A stretch of 64,000 nucleotides of DNA from Ilyonectria destructans (GCA_020740775.1 JAHEWK010000027.1:62001-126000), one strand, 5' to 3'. Positions 1 through 12,064 are shown, counted from the first letter of the stretch. The notes: generated by a model from the letters alone, not told the origin. Program-made: numbers and translations.

Positions 1-741
1 AAGTCACTCCCAAGGCACACCAGGATTCTCCGAGACGCCATTATCTGAAATGGCGGGGCAGTATTGCCATTTTTAATGCTCATGTGATACCATCTTCCTG
101 CGAAAAAAAGTGGGCAGTGGCGTGATCACGACATCAATCTCCGGCACTAACTACCAACAGCACGACTTGCCAAGGAGGCCCTCTTTGTCACACAGATCTA
201 GGCCGTAGTAAGGAGTGGCAACACTGCTGTACCTCGAGGTACCAGAAAGTGATCTTTCGCGACCTATCCGTTGTGATTGAACAAGTCTTGAACTCCTCGA
301 AATCAAAAGCAGCTCTCCAACTTCATTGAGTTTCACGCTCATCAGTCTTCAGCATGCCGAAGACATCTAGTAGCTCATAAAGCTGCAAGATCTTCATCAA
401 TCCCCCGGGCTCATCGTGTTTACTGACTCGGTACTATTCAAGCTAAGGTCGGAAAGAATCCCACCTTGCCCCTATTGGGTGCAGCCACCGCGCCATCCTT
501 GGTCCGGCGCATCTGATGCCGGGATATCTTCTCCACTGCGGCCAGTGAAATTGATGACTGCTGGTGCGGACATGATATTAACCCCGGCTTGTTGCGCTTT
601 GATCACGAGGCCAACCCGACACTTCCCGGCTATTACTGAGTAGGCGCTATCCACTTCTGTTTTTCTCTCACTCTTCTCAATCATACGCACCATCGAGCTC
701 CCTATGTGCGCCTTCCTCCATGTCCGTTGGCTGGTACTTAG
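1..741. other. no gene recognised
   Basis: This stretch holds only short overlapping open frames on both strands (for example 416-643 on the plus strand and 472-693 on the minus strand) that oppose each other and show no recognisable motif. I see no convincing start, splice pattern or family signature. Confidence 0.5.
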
Positions 742-1776
742 ATGATCTTGAATAAGATGCCTCAGCTACTACTGCCAAGGCGGGAAGCTGATCTGCGTAT
801 GAAAGGTTCTGTCAAAGTTGTCTCAAATCAGCCATTTGATGACAGTCTGAAGCAGGCGCTCAGAAACCTCCAGAAATTTTCACGCCCAAAAATCAGTCTT
901 AGAACTCATACAGAGCTTCTCAACTATCTTGCGGAAGTCCTAAGCCAAAAGTCCTGGAGTCTCGGCGGGATTTACGGCATGAAGGAGCCGGCCTTCCTCA
1001 GAATCACCCCGACAAAGTCGATTGTCGACCAGAATACTATCAGCATCGATGTCCGGGTCATCGCTGTTGACTTCCTTTGTGGCAACATGATCATTTTCCA
1101 GCTCGCTGAAGACTCTATTCAGAAGCTTGGCCGTTTTCATGGAGATATATTCCAACAGTTCTCGGAGGGGGTAGGCGATCATTGCAACTACCAGAAATTT
1201 CGCGGTGGATTTGATAAGAACATCAGAGACTTAACGATTTGCACGAGCACATCAATGTTATGCCATCTCATACAAGAGAGTTCTATCGATTGCGAGGAAT
1301 TTGCCATTGCAAGACACAAAATTGTCGAGCTGATGGGGCTGGGGTTAGTCTCCGAGTCTAATGCTGAGAGACCTCATATGCAACAATACTATCGACAATC
1401 TTCAGCTCAGGAACTTTCAGCATCCTACCTCAATCCAAATTATTGGGACGTGACTGGGATCAATGGCCATCACTTCCAGGGTATTGTGGCCAATGATACG
1501 CCCTGTATACATCGGATATTGGCAAATCCCTGGCCTAGTCAGGATGTGGATCAGATTCATTCGCACGACGGATTAGGCAACAATGATAACACTCGATGGT
1601 TTCAAGGGTCTTTGAATTGTCAACCAGATATCTTTCCTACCACTGCAAAATTAATTTATAGTCCTCAGGGAGCAGTTTTCATACATAGTGTCGCGCCCAG
1701 AGTATCAGTATCGTTCAACCCACAGATATGGAGCACCGAGCAACCGGTACCAGACGACCGGGGAGACAGCTATTGA
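742..1776 (+). CDS. unknown protein, 344 aa
   Basis: This is a long uninterrupted frame starting at an ATG and encoding 344 residues; a second ATG 20 codons in could be the true start. I do not recognise the family. The protein looks soluble, with mixed alpha/beta composition, a hydrophobic beta-like core around residues 95-125, a His/Asn/Asp-rich stretch around 270-290 and no signal peptide or membrane segment. It lies tail-to-tail with the small gene ending at 2030, leaving a gap of about 250 bp. That arrangement resembles, less tightly, the convergent pairs near 46 kb and 62 kb. Frame length and ordinary codon use support a real gene. An unseen upstream exon cannot be excluded. Confidence 0.55.
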   Translation: MILNKMPQLLLPRREADLRMKGSVKVVSNQPFDDSLKQALRNLQKFSRPKISLRTHTELLNYLAEVLSQKSWSLGGIYGMKEPAFLRITPTKSIVDQNTISIDVRVIAVDFLCGNMIIFQLAEDSIQKLGRFHGDIFQQFSEGVGDHCNYQKFRGGFDKNIRDLTICTSTSMLCHLIQESSIDCEEFAIARHKIVELMGLGLVSESNAERPHMQQYYRQSSAQELSASYLNPNYWDVTGINGHHFQGIVANDTPCIHRILANPWPSQDVDQIHSHDGLGNNDNTRWFQGSLNCQPDIFPTTAKLIYSPQGAVFIHSVAPRVSVSFNPQIWSTEQPVPDDRGDSY

Positions 1777-2029
1777 CAGTAATTTTTGGCGGTGAACGAA
1801 TGAGAGATTACTTCACTATCAATAGGAAGAGACAATTAATACACTTTGATACTGGCTCTATCGGTGTTGTATTACATTCGAAATTGGGACTTGAATCACA
1901 AAGGATAATCGGTAACAAACCCTCAATGAGAGTGTGGTTGTATTATGAAAAGAAAATTGGGCTCGCTGCTGCGGCAGGTTTATGAAACATGACTGATTGT
2001 ATACGAGCGTGAAACTCAGAGTGTTGATG

Positions 2030-2361
2030 CTATATAGGATGCTTTAATTCGCATACCGCGCCACCATCCTTTTCGTAGACAACTAGTTCGATGAAACCAG
2101 GTCCATGGCTGTATTTCGCAGTTTGTTCAGCCGTCAAGGAGTGAATGAACATCACTTGTTGACCTTCTGTATAAGTATAGGTCTTAGTCAGTGTACCATC
2201 TTCATGGGTCTTTAATGTGTCCGGTTCCTCGCCCAGCTTTATCTTGAGCGTCTTCCCGGAACCTGTTGTATTTCCAACAATGATCAATCCGGGACCTTGA
2301 ATTGTGTCCTCGAATCTTCCAATTTTTTGAACCCCTGCTTCATCTAGTCCATTACACTACC
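2030..2361 (-). CDS. small unknown beta-rich protein, 5' end unresolved
   Basis: An open frame on the minus strand from about 2361 to a stop at 2030 encodes about 110 residues with alternating hydrophobic positions, a Gly/Thr/Ser-rich N-terminal part (GNTTGSGK) and the C-terminus CELKHPI. GSGKT here looks like a loop rather than a P-loop because no Walker B follows. There is no ATG in frame at the 5' end, so an upstream exon is expected; an acceptor-like sequence lies just upstream at about 2362. I do not recognise the family. It converges on the gene at 742-1776. It could be a gene fragment. Confidence 0.35.
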
Positions 2362-3327
2362 ACTAACGCACGTCCCCTGACGTTGACCGCGCCTTCCTAC
2401 TTCTGCCACCAACACACTGTGGTTGCGCGGCATCAGCAGATGTATACGTCTAGTTCATTCATGACAAAAGAGTTTCCGTAAACAGCCGACGCCTCACATT
2501 GAACGGAAAGTACCTGTGGGGCCGAGAATCCCGACAGTACAAATTAAGACTCCACTTGTTGTTATACCAGGACGCCGACTGGGTGGGTGGCACATGTGGC
2601 ATCACAAGCCTGGCGACGATGACTTGGCCGGACTTTTGATCTCTGCTCCTCCCGCTACGTCCACGCTAGATAAGCCGGTTTCGTCATTCCTGTAAGCGCA
2701 CTGTCCTCTAGCTGGTTGTCTAACGCTCAGGCCATGTGCTCCGTACGCTTCACAAAGTTCATCCCTTGTCTTGTGCTCGAACATATTTGCACTTCCTTTT
2801 GACAATACATATTTTTGACTCAGAAGCACACAGTCCGCTATTTTCCCCTTCGCCCCTTTTGGGCTGGAGTCTACTTCGTACGAAGATATCGAATCCCCGT
2901 GCAGTAACCGGAAACTGACAACTGGTTCCCCGTCACTCGTACCAACCGCGTTCTAACTGGTGAAGGGGTTTCCAGATACCAACCTAGTTCTGGGCCTCAG
3001 AGTGAGTAGTCTTCCTTGTCTTGCCCGGACGCTCTCGACGGCTTGAGGCTTATCCTTTATCTTATCTTTAGCATAGCAGCACATACCCTCCAGCACGCAT
3101 CACAGGTACGTCCGACAAACTCCTTGTCATTTACTCTACCAGGTATTCATGTCTCAGTCATCATCGGTGAGCAACAGGACTCAGTACATTTTATCGACTC
3201 CAAACTTTGGACTCCGCCACCGCAGCTGCCTACAGCCACCGCTAGCACAGAGAGTGCCCCTAGGACAACAGCGAGTTTAATGCCGTTGATGTGGTGATCC
3301 GGCGTCCGCAAGGGACAGTTTCTCAAG
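2362..3327. other. non-coding stretch carrying a diverged repeat
   Basis: No gene is convincing here. Positions 2605-2875 match 12439-12710 over their length with many substitutions and small indels, so this is an old copy of a dispersed element. The rest shows only short opposing frames. Confidence 0.5.
2605..2875. repeat. diverged copy of dispersed repeat, right part
   Basis: It shares long interrupted matches with 12439-12710, including the stretches around GATCTCTGCTCC, CTCCGTACGCTTCAC and ATTTTTGACTCA. The left part of the element, present at 12065-12438, is absent here, so this copy is truncated. Confidence 0.6.
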
Positions 3328-5266
3328 ATGGCCCTCAATTTGTTCAGTTTACCGCCGGAAATTTTCTATTTGATAATCGGGAGGGTCTGCATACATCTCA
3401 TTCCACTCCCGCCTGATGCTGACTCTAGAGTGTGATAGTTAGCACCGTCCGATTGGAGAAAACTATGCGGTGCTTCGAAACAGCTGTACGAGACTCAACA
3501 CCCCTCACAACCTGTCAGGGTCTCGTTGTTTAGCGAACGCGATCTACATTGCATTGAGTTCAAGTTCTGGGGCACATCGCCTATTCCACTTACCACAGAG
3601 CTTCACTTCCAATCCAAATTTGAGCAAGTTACGGCGCAGCGGTGTCCCCACACAAAGGAACTAGATGAATATACTCGAGTCGGTGATTATGATTTCATTG
3701 ATGAGAGAGATGGATACAACACAAGACGCCTGTCGTTTTTCGAAATCCTTGGCCGAAATGCGAAGTCACTACTTCAGCGATTCCGCGATAACCAACTGTC
3801 TAGCTTCAGGTATGTATTCCTTTCCATACGAGATTTCATTATTTGAATAGTACTAAGACTGAATGAGCTGGGACTTGGGGACGTGCATTCCGTCCGAAAT
3901 CTGTGGAGAAAACGGGCTTGTCCCTCTTGAACAGCCCTCGCTTCAATCTCTAAGTTTGATAACTGACCCTACTTGCGGAAACTCTCATGATGGAGAGTGC
4001 ACGATAGACCTGTCACGGTTCTGTCAACTGAAGAGGCTAAGCTGGGAGGGCTATAGTGAATTGAACGAAGCCAGCCTTTCCAAAGTCCTGCGGATTAATT
4101 CGAGTCACTTAGAGTTGCTTAAGTTGAGTTTCGGGTACTGGCTCGAGCCGGACGATGGCAGTATCACAGACGACGGCAGTATCACAGACGACGGCAGTAC
4201 CGCAGACGACAGCAGAATTATCCATGACAGCAGTGAAGCAGCAAAGTACGGGGCTAGCAATGTTCTTTGGCTGAACGAAGACCCCCCTCTTCTATTCGCA
4301 GCAATTTCTGCGCTGTCCCTCTCGCACATCGACCTTTCAGCGACAATGGTATCCACATTCAATTTTAACACCCTTGTGTCTCTCACGCTACGAATGTGTC
4401 CAGGGTGGGATCAGTGGCTGGAAATGGTTGTGATCCCCAGCAACCCTATACAGCTAAAGCGACTGGAAATTCAGGGATTTTCTAGTGGGAAACATCAGGG
4501 CAGCGGAGAAGCTATCCTAACTTTGCTGCACGCCGTGGAGGGACTTGAAGATCTTTTCATCAGCCAAAGTGCATCAATCTCAGCCTGGGAGCTTTGGGGT
4601 TGCGTTGCTCGCCATGCAAATCTCAAGAGGTTTGTCGACAACCGAAGAGCCATCAACTCCGAAACCAATTCACAACACTGTGGGAGGGAATATGATGTCC
4701 CGAATCTGGCTATTTCCCAACCTAATCTATGTCTTATAACAGAGCATCCAGCAGAAAGTCCGCTCGCTTGCCTGAATCTTCAGGAGATTGGCCTAGCTTG
4801 TGACCCGAAGCATTTAGTAAGCCCTCCAGCCCCAAAATATATCCAATCTAACCGCGCTTCTATACAGAAGCATATATTAAGTCCTTTTACCTCATTGAAG
4901 TTCTTTCACCTCCGCCAATCGGAATCCGACCTTGAACAACGCGGTTCGTGGGCGGTTAAACAAAACCCAGAACCCTGGCGTAGCGGAGAATGGTGCGGAC
5001 TCAAGCTGGCAGACGACTTCGGCCACTTTACTGAATGGATATTTGGGCCAAACGGGGTAACGTCTTTGAAAATCGTTGCGTTCGGGGACTTTACCTACGG
5101 CGACAGAGTGGCATCCCAATATGCTCTTCTTCTCCATAGGGACGAAAGTGAAAAGAGAAATTTCCGGCTCATTACGCAGTGGGGAAAAGAGTGGATGGAA
5201 GTTCTAGAGAAGTACCGTGATATAATGGAGGCGTGTCCTGCAGAACCGCTGTTTAGATGTCAGTGA
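3328..5266 (+). CDS. F-box protein of the fungal WDLGTC family, 608 aa
   Basis: Likely a substrate adaptor for an SCF ubiquitin ligase. I read three exons: 3328-3384, 3439-3809 and 3868-5266, joined by 54- and 58-nt GT..AG introns; the reading frame closes exactly to 608 residues. The N-terminus carries an F-box signature (LPPEIFYLIIGR then LAPSDWRKLCGASKQLYE, residues 8-38). Then come the family motifs CIEFKFWGTSP, RRLSFFEILGR and SFSWDLGTC, the last spanning the second splice junction, followed by a leucine-rich-repeat-like C-terminal half. This family is frequent and expanded in Aspergillus and Penicillium. The 18-bp repeats at 4151-4204 encode an acidic DDGSIT run that varies a surface loop. 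No break is seen, so the gene appears intact. Confidence 0.8.
4151..4222 (+). repeat. 18-bp coding tandem repeat in the F-box gene
   Basis: There are three near-identical 18-bp units (GACGAYGGCAGTATCACA type) and a fourth decayed unit. They stay in frame and encode repeated Asp-Asp-Gly-Ser-Ile-Thr. Copy number probably varies between strains without breaking the frame. Confidence 0.8.
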
Positions 5267-5769
5267 GTAGCTTCGTTTAGTGAATACATGACATGTTCTC
5301 TTTCGTTTTGCACCAGAACCATAATACGCAATCAAATCTTTGACTAGGTACACCCTAGAGCTTGCCATCAGGGATTTGGGCGGAGGAATCGTATTGGCCT
5401 TGGCTAGAGGAGCTAGTTATGGATGAAGGGCAGTTGGGTATGGTCACTGATGACACGCAGGTCTCTTGATGAAGCAAAGACGTGGACAGGAGTGTCCATG
5501 AAGTACTGACATAATGATACAAGTTTCACATCCCTCAGCGCAACATCAACAGTGCCCGAACAATAATTCACCTTTGGTCACTCTACTTTACTTACGTATT
5601 TACGTCAGCAACGAGACTCGTTCCCGCGTTGGTCCAATCACAGCATGAACTCATTCACAAGTTGACGCAATACCCGGCTGCCATGTCATGCCTTGAATAG
5701 GTGATTCCCTGGAAGCTGACTATAGTTATACTGAACTACCACTTGACCTCGTGCGACTTCGAACCAAGA

Positions 5770-6042
5770 ATGGACAGGCTTCCCCGGTCCAGAGAAGAGG
5801 AAGCTCCCGGGCCTTTGCTGGAGGATCATGCCATGCCAAGCCTTATCTACGGCGACGACTTCTATCTTAAAAAGTAGTTCGACAACGAGAAGCTTGACGA
5901 AGACGAGAAGTACTTCGAACTCGCATCAATGGTCGACCAGCGAAAGGAGCAAATACTATATCTTAGTTACCAGATTGCAGCGCAGGGCACATGGTTGAAG
6001 TTTGGCACTGACAGTCGACAGTTTTCCGTCACAGACAAATAG
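5770..6042 (+). pseudogene. relic gene with in-frame TAG codons
   Basis: An ATG at 5770 opens a frame of good coding character (acidic and lysine-rich, with KYFELASMVDQRKEQ). It is broken by TAG at codon 36 (5875) and again at codon 91 (6040), and two more TAG codons follow closely. Both interrupted places fit an original CAG glutamine changed to TAG, a C-to-T change in a CpA context. Traces of related coding seem to run on to about 6185 in shifted frames. I do not recognise the family. The pattern suggests a relic hit by repeat-induced point mutation or ordinary decay. Confidence 0.5.
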
Positions 6043-6185
6043 GATGTGGACTTGAGTATCCTCTCCGTATCTCCCGCCTAGTAGACACCCTCTATCGTAA
6101 TCTCGACATGATAGCCGCCAGCGCTATCGAGGCTATCTCGACGAAAGGGTAGGCGAAGAAGGACGGATGGGCTGAGAAGTAGAGC

Positions 6186-7358
6186 AATCGTAACCAAGGT
6201 GATGGGTTGTCGGAGTTGGATCGAGACTCAGTTACATTAACCTAGTGATTGATGTACCGAGTTGTCATTGGGACTTTTGGTCAAGTTTAGCTACGTAAAA
6301 TAATGGGCTGTACTGTGCACTACTGCCACCACAATGAAGGCGAGCCTCCTTTGGAGGGTTACGTTATCCAGGCAACACAGGGTAACGAATTAAGTCGGCT
6401 CTAAAAATGACAAAACGGGAATGTTGAGTCACCGACAGGTGTCTGCCCTAAAAATAGGTCTAGGTGTGCAGGGTAATCACACCGGGAGTAGAGATGAGTC
6501 ACGCGGCCACGAGGGCTGCCAGCTCTGCAGCCAAGGTCCTGTCCTTATCAAGGGCCTCTGACCGCCTCGAATCTTATATGGCCCTAAGCTAGGTCAACTT
6601 GGCACCGCGACCAATGAGTCATAAATAGTCTTCCTTGATTATGAGATTGAACTAGCAGGCGTGAGGTGCCCAACAAAACACAGCAAAACCGCATCGGCCA
6701 TGTCCTTTAGAGAAGCTGACCGAGCACGTACATCAGCCACGCCACTAAACATGAAGACCCCGGTATGTACAAAGAACATGGGGCAGGCGTGAAGCTTGAC
6801 GCTGGCGTGTACGTTTTCATGCAATACGCAACTGCCACGTTCGACCGCGGCTTACAGAAGTGCAGAGTTTTCAATAATGTCTTGCCAGCCGCATAGTAAG
6901 TCGCATAGAACACATCCCAGTAGAGGCGCTTCGGGAGCTACTAGGCCGCGAAACAGGGACTCATGCACGCACAGACAGTACGTCCTCCTTCCAATTATTT
7001 GATTGTCAGAGTTTGCCGCCTTGTACACATGTATCCCCCATGAACATGAGGCTTCGAAGCTTTACCAGCGTATAAAGCAGCCACGTCTCCCCCCCGAACT
7101 TGATTGCTTTAATAAGTACACAACCAGCACAACTTCTAACTGCACTGCCCATTATGGATGCTCATCCGTTAACCTCCAATTTGCGCTCTTCGATTCCCCA
7201 ACCAGGGGAGTCATCGGTAAGTCATGACATGCACTTCGAGATGCATGTCTAATTATGTGCTTTAGACTCAGGCTCATTTAAAAGAGCTGTGCGAATGGTT
7301 ATTCAAGATGAACCCAGACCACAGTCACCCATAATGCGAAGGTCTCAATCTATACGAC
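6186..7358. other. no gene recognised
   Basis: Short frames lie on both strands (for example 6639-6913 minus and 6796-7227 plus) without motifs, good starts or splice support. The last 100 bases are presumably the promoter of the TPR gene. Confidence 0.4.
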
Positions 7359-8456
7359 ATGGCCGTAGACCACGGCCACTCTGAAAGCAAAGGCAACAGG
7401 GAGAAGGCATACGACATGGCCATAACTCTAACTGATTGTGCAATAAAATGCCGTGCAGAGTCTAAATACGATGAAGCTTTGAGAATATTTTTACTAATTC
7501 TCAAAACTCTCATTCATCTGCAAGGCATAAATCACGACCACACAACAGAGAACTTCAAGCATATCGGAGTCACATTCAAATTTCAAGGAAAGCTAGATCT
7601 GGCCAGGGAAACATTTGAAAAGCTGTGGAACGCGTGGAAGGGATATCCGAACTCTGTCGCTGTGGATGCTGCAGTTCACCTTTCCCAAGTCCTCTGCCTC
7701 GAAGGGCGTAGACTGGATGCGTTGGCAGTGCTGGATGATGCTCGGTTACGAGCCACGGAGACGCTCGGTCGTGAAGACCCAGCAACAATAGACGTGTTAC
7801 ATGCATGGGGGAAAATGCTCCGGGAGCAAGGCGACGACAAGGCTGCGACAGTGTTGAAAGACGCGCTCAATACTGCAACTACAGTGCTAGGCTCCGAGCA
7901 TCGACTGACCATTCACTACAGGTTAAGTCTTATGATTGCGTACACGTACCAGAGAAATCTTGGAGAGGAAACAAGGGTAGGGCTTGAAGAGACGCTGAGT
8001 CTGGCAAAGCAGGTGTGGGGCAAGGATTGTATCGACACCAAGCTGGCCCAGAAATGGCATGGCTTCTATTTTCTCTGTGCGGGCAACTTTATAAAAGCCA
8101 AGGAAATATACGAGGATCTGCTGCGCTGGGGCAGGACGCAAGAGAGAACGCATCCTGTGTTCATCTTCCACATCATGCATTCTTTAGCAGACACGCACCT
8201 GGAACAAAAGCAATACAAAGACGCGGAGAAGCTGTATCGAGAGGCACTGGCTGGAAGACAGAAATGCTTAGGGCAGAATCACCCAGATACGCTGTCATCA
8301 ATGTATGGACTTTCTGAAAGTCTCTGGCATAACGGAAAACTGGACGAAGCCAAGACTCTTTGTCAAAAGACATGTGTCCTTAGAAAGAAGGTGCTTGGCC
8401 CAAGCCATCCGAGGACTACTCAAGCCGAATTACTACAGAAGCAGATAGATGGTTGA
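7359..8456 (+). CDS. stand-alone TPR protein (kinesin-light-chain type), 365 aa
   Basis: A single-exon gene of 365 residues built almost wholly of tetratricopeptide repeats of the TPR_10/TPR_12 kind. The typical linker signatures LGREDPATIDVLHAWG (about 140-155), LGSEHRLTIHY, HPVFIFHIMHSLAD, LGQNHPDTLSSMYGLSESL (about 305-325) and LGPSHPRTTQAE near the C-terminus are visible. In filamentous fungi such TPRs usually form the C-terminal sensor of NACHT or NB-ARC proteins. Here no nucleotide-binding domain precedes them within 1.1 kb, so this is a stand-alone protein or a detached sensor. A relative lies at 32721-33748. Likely a cytosolic protein-protein interaction scaffold. Confidence 0.75.
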   Translation: MAVDHGHSESKGNREKAYDMAITLTDCAIKCRAESKYDEALRIFLLILKTLIHLQGINHDHTTENFKHIGVTFKFQGKLDLARETFEKLWNAWKGYPNSVAVDAAVHLSQVLCLEGRRLDALAVLDDARLRATETLGREDPATIDVLHAWGKMLREQGDDKAATVLKDALNTATTVLGSEHRLTIHYRLSLMIAYTYQRNLGEETRVGLEETLSLAKQVWGKDCIDTKLAQKWHGFYFLCAGNFIKAKEIYEDLLRWGRTQERTHPVFIFHIMHSLADTHLEQKQYKDAEKLYREALAGRQKCLGQNHPDTLSSMYGLSESLWHNGKLDEAKTLCQKTCVLRKKVLGPSHPRTTQAELLQKQIDG

Positions 8457-8923
8457 CTACTACTCAGATATAGATGATGTCGTGACCCAGCCATTGAGAA
8501 GTGTAGGAAGCTGGTCCAGGAAGATGTTTCATATCCCACCATAACCAATATGCAGACACTAAAAGCTCGTGAAGTCAGGTGCATTCACTAGCTACGCTTC
8601 ACTAAGGCATATGACTATCTAGAGCTTCTCATAGAAACACTAGGCATCGTGCTCGTACATCACGATGGCACGTTTCATGACGTTGGACCCAAAGTGACCG
8701 GACGCCCCAAGCTAGAGGATCGTCTCAGGCGGGGACTTTCCATCTACTCCAAGCAGCCCATGTCACCCGTCAACGTCTCAGTGGTTCCACATATCTTTCA
8801 GAAACGGCCAATCTATGGATTTTTTAATCGAGTTATCAATTCAACAGCAGTCGACCCACGATACAGAACTTCATCTGTTGTCTCACATCCAGGTAACCAG
8901 TACTAACTAGAATATAGTAAAAT
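8457..8923. other. non-coding or weakly coding stretch
   Basis: A frame from about 8595 to 8906 on the plus strand (segments such as VVPHIFQKRPIYGFFNRVI) looks mildly protein-like but has no good start or family. I cannot tell a fragment from chance. Confidence 0.3.
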
Positions 8924-9320
8924 TCACAAATAAACAGGTCTATTCCTTATCAACTCAAATACTGATGTCAGCGACGACTTTCCCATCACACATTCAATCT
9001 CCTCAAAGGTCCAACAGCAGTCGAGTTTAGCGTCTTCAAGGAGCCCAAGGCGTTGCATACGTAGAATCGTTCCCAATGCCTCGTCATCGAGTTGCTGCAG
9101 TGCGTGAAAGAGCCGTGGCTCCGTCGTAGTCGTCCACATTTATATCAACGTGACAGTCCTCCACAAGGCGAGCGATCATGTGGCAACTGGGGCCGTTCAA
9201 AGCCAGGTTACGATCTTAATCTAGCCACCGCCTCAGCCCGATCCTTACTTGAACCTGGTTGAAGTGGTTGCATCTGCGTCTTACAGCTATGCACCGCAGC
9301 TGTAAATATTTCCTCTCCTA
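8924..9320 (-). pseudogene. ankyrin-repeat-like relic
   Basis: The minus strand reads from about 9320 through an ankyrin-like segment (HMIARLVEDCHVDINVDD then YDGATALSRTAA, near 9090-9190) and reaches a stop. The adjacent frame then continues with good coding character (DDEALGTILRMQRLGLL, FELIRNRPVYL) to 8924. This pattern fits one ankyrin-type gene broken by a frameshift near 9087. A plausible upstream exon with a GTAAGG donor lies around 9240-9310. The repeat is too degenerate for certainty. Confidence 0.35.
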
Positions 9321-9886
9321 AAAAGATTCCTTACCGTATGTCTTTCCGTAGTTTAGTTTTCCCTTTACTGGCTCTGCTCCCCTGAAACTCGCATTCCGCC
9401 ACGAGATTTTCCCAAGACGTGCTCGCATTCATTCAGGCAGCCCAATAACCAGACCGCGGCCGCGGCCCGCAACCCAATATTCTGGCATACCGATATCAGC
9501 CCCGTCTGTTGTTGTCGATCTATTTTACTTGGTCCATGTGCGGCCTAGAGATCAATTGCTCAAAGATAGGTCAGTCCAGCCGAGACCAGACTGACAACCA
9601 GGCCTTTTGCTGGTGACAGTAGGGAACCACAGTATTCCCTTCTGGCTTTGAGTGTGGAAGCATAGGGAAATCCAGGCGTATATGCCTCGTTGGGGTAAAG
9701 TCACAAAGTGTACCAAGGGGATGGAGAAACTTGTAGGAGATGATCTGATACACTCCGATCAACTTGACGTACGATGAGGAACATTCATATGTAGGATGTG
9801 AAACTCGTCCTGGCATTTGGGGCAGGTACGATGCACTAGGTGATTGCCGGAATACTCATTATCAACCAAGACCCAGAGCGATGTTA

Positions 9887-10255
9887 CTAAAACGTCTCCT
9901 TTTCTATGCGTCCCTTAAGGCACTTTTTCCATCCGTCCTTCCAGACCCAATCCCCGTTAGTAATTCTCCATCCTCCAATCGACCAACCCTCTGTACGATC
10001 AACAGTAACCCAAGCTTCATTTTCGTCCATCTCTTCAGAATGTACCCTGAATTGCATATCAATTGTTTCCCAGATTTCTTTGCGTACGCAGCACCATTTA
10101 TCGGATGGCATTCGACATTCCTGGCATGGAGGAAGCTCCTTCTTCGGGTCAACCTCGTACAGCTCAAGACATCGCTAAGAGATATTAGTTCGACCTAACA
10201 AGGATCTTTATCCGAGGCGGCTTACACAACAAGCCCACTCAACAACAGTTGTCAT
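9887..10255 (-). CDS. small Cys/Trp-rich protein, 105 aa, two exons
   Basis: Exon 1 is 10226-10255 (MTTVVEWACC). A 51-nt intron (10175-10225) has a clean GTAAGC donor and a CTAAT branch site before TTAG. Exon 2 is 9887-10174. The joined protein has cysteine pairs in its first 43 residues (ACCRC, CQEC, WCC), suggesting a zinc ribbon, then a Trp-rich tail (SIGGWRITNGDWVWKDGWKKC). Intron structure and frame closure argue for a real gene. I do not recognise the family. Just downstream on the same strand another frame shows CPKCQDEF (about 9790-9830), so a longer original gene with a second Cys motif is possible. Confidence 0.55.
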
Positions 10256-12064
10256 AGTGGGTAAAGATTTTTGGGCGAGTCTGGAAAGAGAAAATTGACG
10301 TTGATGCAGCTTCTTGAGAGCACAGGTGACATCCCGAACATCCACGCAGACTTTATAGTTCAGTGCGACCCAAATCTTAAGTCAACGCATTTTTCAACGC
10401 TCTTCTTGGGTTGTGCCCTTGCATATGCAAATAGCATAGTCTAGTGTCGACCCATCACCAATGAGGAGGCAGCCTAAGGCGTGAACGAACGAGGCCACCG
10501 CGGCAAAAGGCAGAACAGGCAATCACGGCATGATGTACTTCTGGGATCGCCAGCGTCAGCGAAGAGGTAAGAGACAAGTGCCACTGTAACGGCATGCAGT
10601 TAGTGTCAATATCCGATCCCACAGCCCGCCCGAGCTGGCCGCGCACATGGCCTTAATCGGACAGCCGGAACGCCTCGGCATTATCGCCTCTTTTTTAGTT
10701 GCAACACGTACATGGGCGTATAAGATTAGCATTTCTCCACCGGTGTGCTAGTACCCATGACACCCACGAGGCACAACTCCTGACTGGGGCTTACAAACAT
10801 GTCTGTTCCGGTGTACGAATGGGCATGCACAACTTTGATATGCCCTTTCTCTATACTCGCAGTTCGTCTTTGAAGAGATTGAAGAGTCGAGCAGGAGTGG
10901 GACGTTCTGTGAGGCGTACTATAGTCAATTGTGTGGTATGGGGAGGGAGGACTATTGCGGACTCTCTGGCTCAGAATTGGGAGGGTTGGAAGAGGCTGAG
11001 ACGCGAAAACTGGGTAATTTGGTATTCCACGGAAGCGGCGCCAGGGGAGAATGTACTGTCATTACCCATTGACACCCAAGGAATGACTGATCACACAGCA
11101 AGGTTTTCCGCCGGCGCTAGCCATGTTCACAAGACACTGCAAGGCCGTGAATCCCTTGGTCTTTCTTGAGAGGCACGAGATTCGGGCGGTTCTACCTATG
11201 ACTCCTAGTCTCATCACCTAACCCTTGCTAGGTAAGAGCGGGTACAGCCAGGGCGGCCGCTTGGCGGTCTGAAGAATGAGGTTGGTAGTGGTACGGCTGC
11301 TCCAATCCTGCCAAGGGTATGAAACGGGGCGACGGGATAACTGGAGACAGATCTGCTGGAGTCGGAGTTGTGCTAAGACATACATACCATCCGCGGCGCC
11401 ATATTATTCGTTGTAGGCTAATGTGTCCGAGTGACAAGTTAACCGAGATGCACCGAGATGCACTTGTCACAAGATGATAGGAGGGGACTGGGTTTGAGTT
11501 GACTTTGGGCTATTTCGGGGTTGAACGAGTGGCTTGCCGCTATGGGAACATGGAGCGCACGGCACAGTCACGTCCATGCGGGGATATGAGTACCATTGCA
11601 CTAGTGCGGCTGAACGACGTGTCTCGAGGCGGGCGGTAGTGTGTCCACCACCCGCTAGCCCTGGTTGATAGTCGTGCGCAGATGAAGCCTGATGGGTAGG
11701 GATAACGAGACAAGGCGTCTCCGATCAACAAGGGTTGTCCGCTCTCTCCAGCCCAACCCCCTGAGTATCCACTGGCGGATTGTCATCCCTGGATGATCGG
11801 AAATGCGCCAAGCTAGCGGCATAGGATGGCACTGTGCGGGCGACGTGACTGCACTTGCATGGACGTACTCTCCTCCCATGCTGTGGAACCTCCACGTACC
11901 ATCAGCATGACTGGGGTATGGCGGCTGGGACAGTTCCGTTCGCCTTGTTTTGACAAAGAGCAGGAGAACAAGCCGACCAGGGCCATCTGCACAACATGGA
12001 TGGATACCACACGGTGTACACGCAAGTTGTTCGTAATGAATCCATTGACTACTCATGGCCCATA
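10256..12064. other. no gene recognised
   Basis: There are several medium open frames (10699-11169 plus, 11655-12116 minus, 11826-12134 plus), but they overlap on opposite strands, have compositions typical of chance frames and show no motif or splice support. Confidence 0.4.

Noticed and set aside
940..1182. 80-codon minus-strand frame
   Set aside because: It is the antisense shadow of the 344-aa gene and has no motif of its own.
10699..11169. 156-codon plus frame
   Set aside because: Chance-like composition, no homology that I recognise and no splice or start support.
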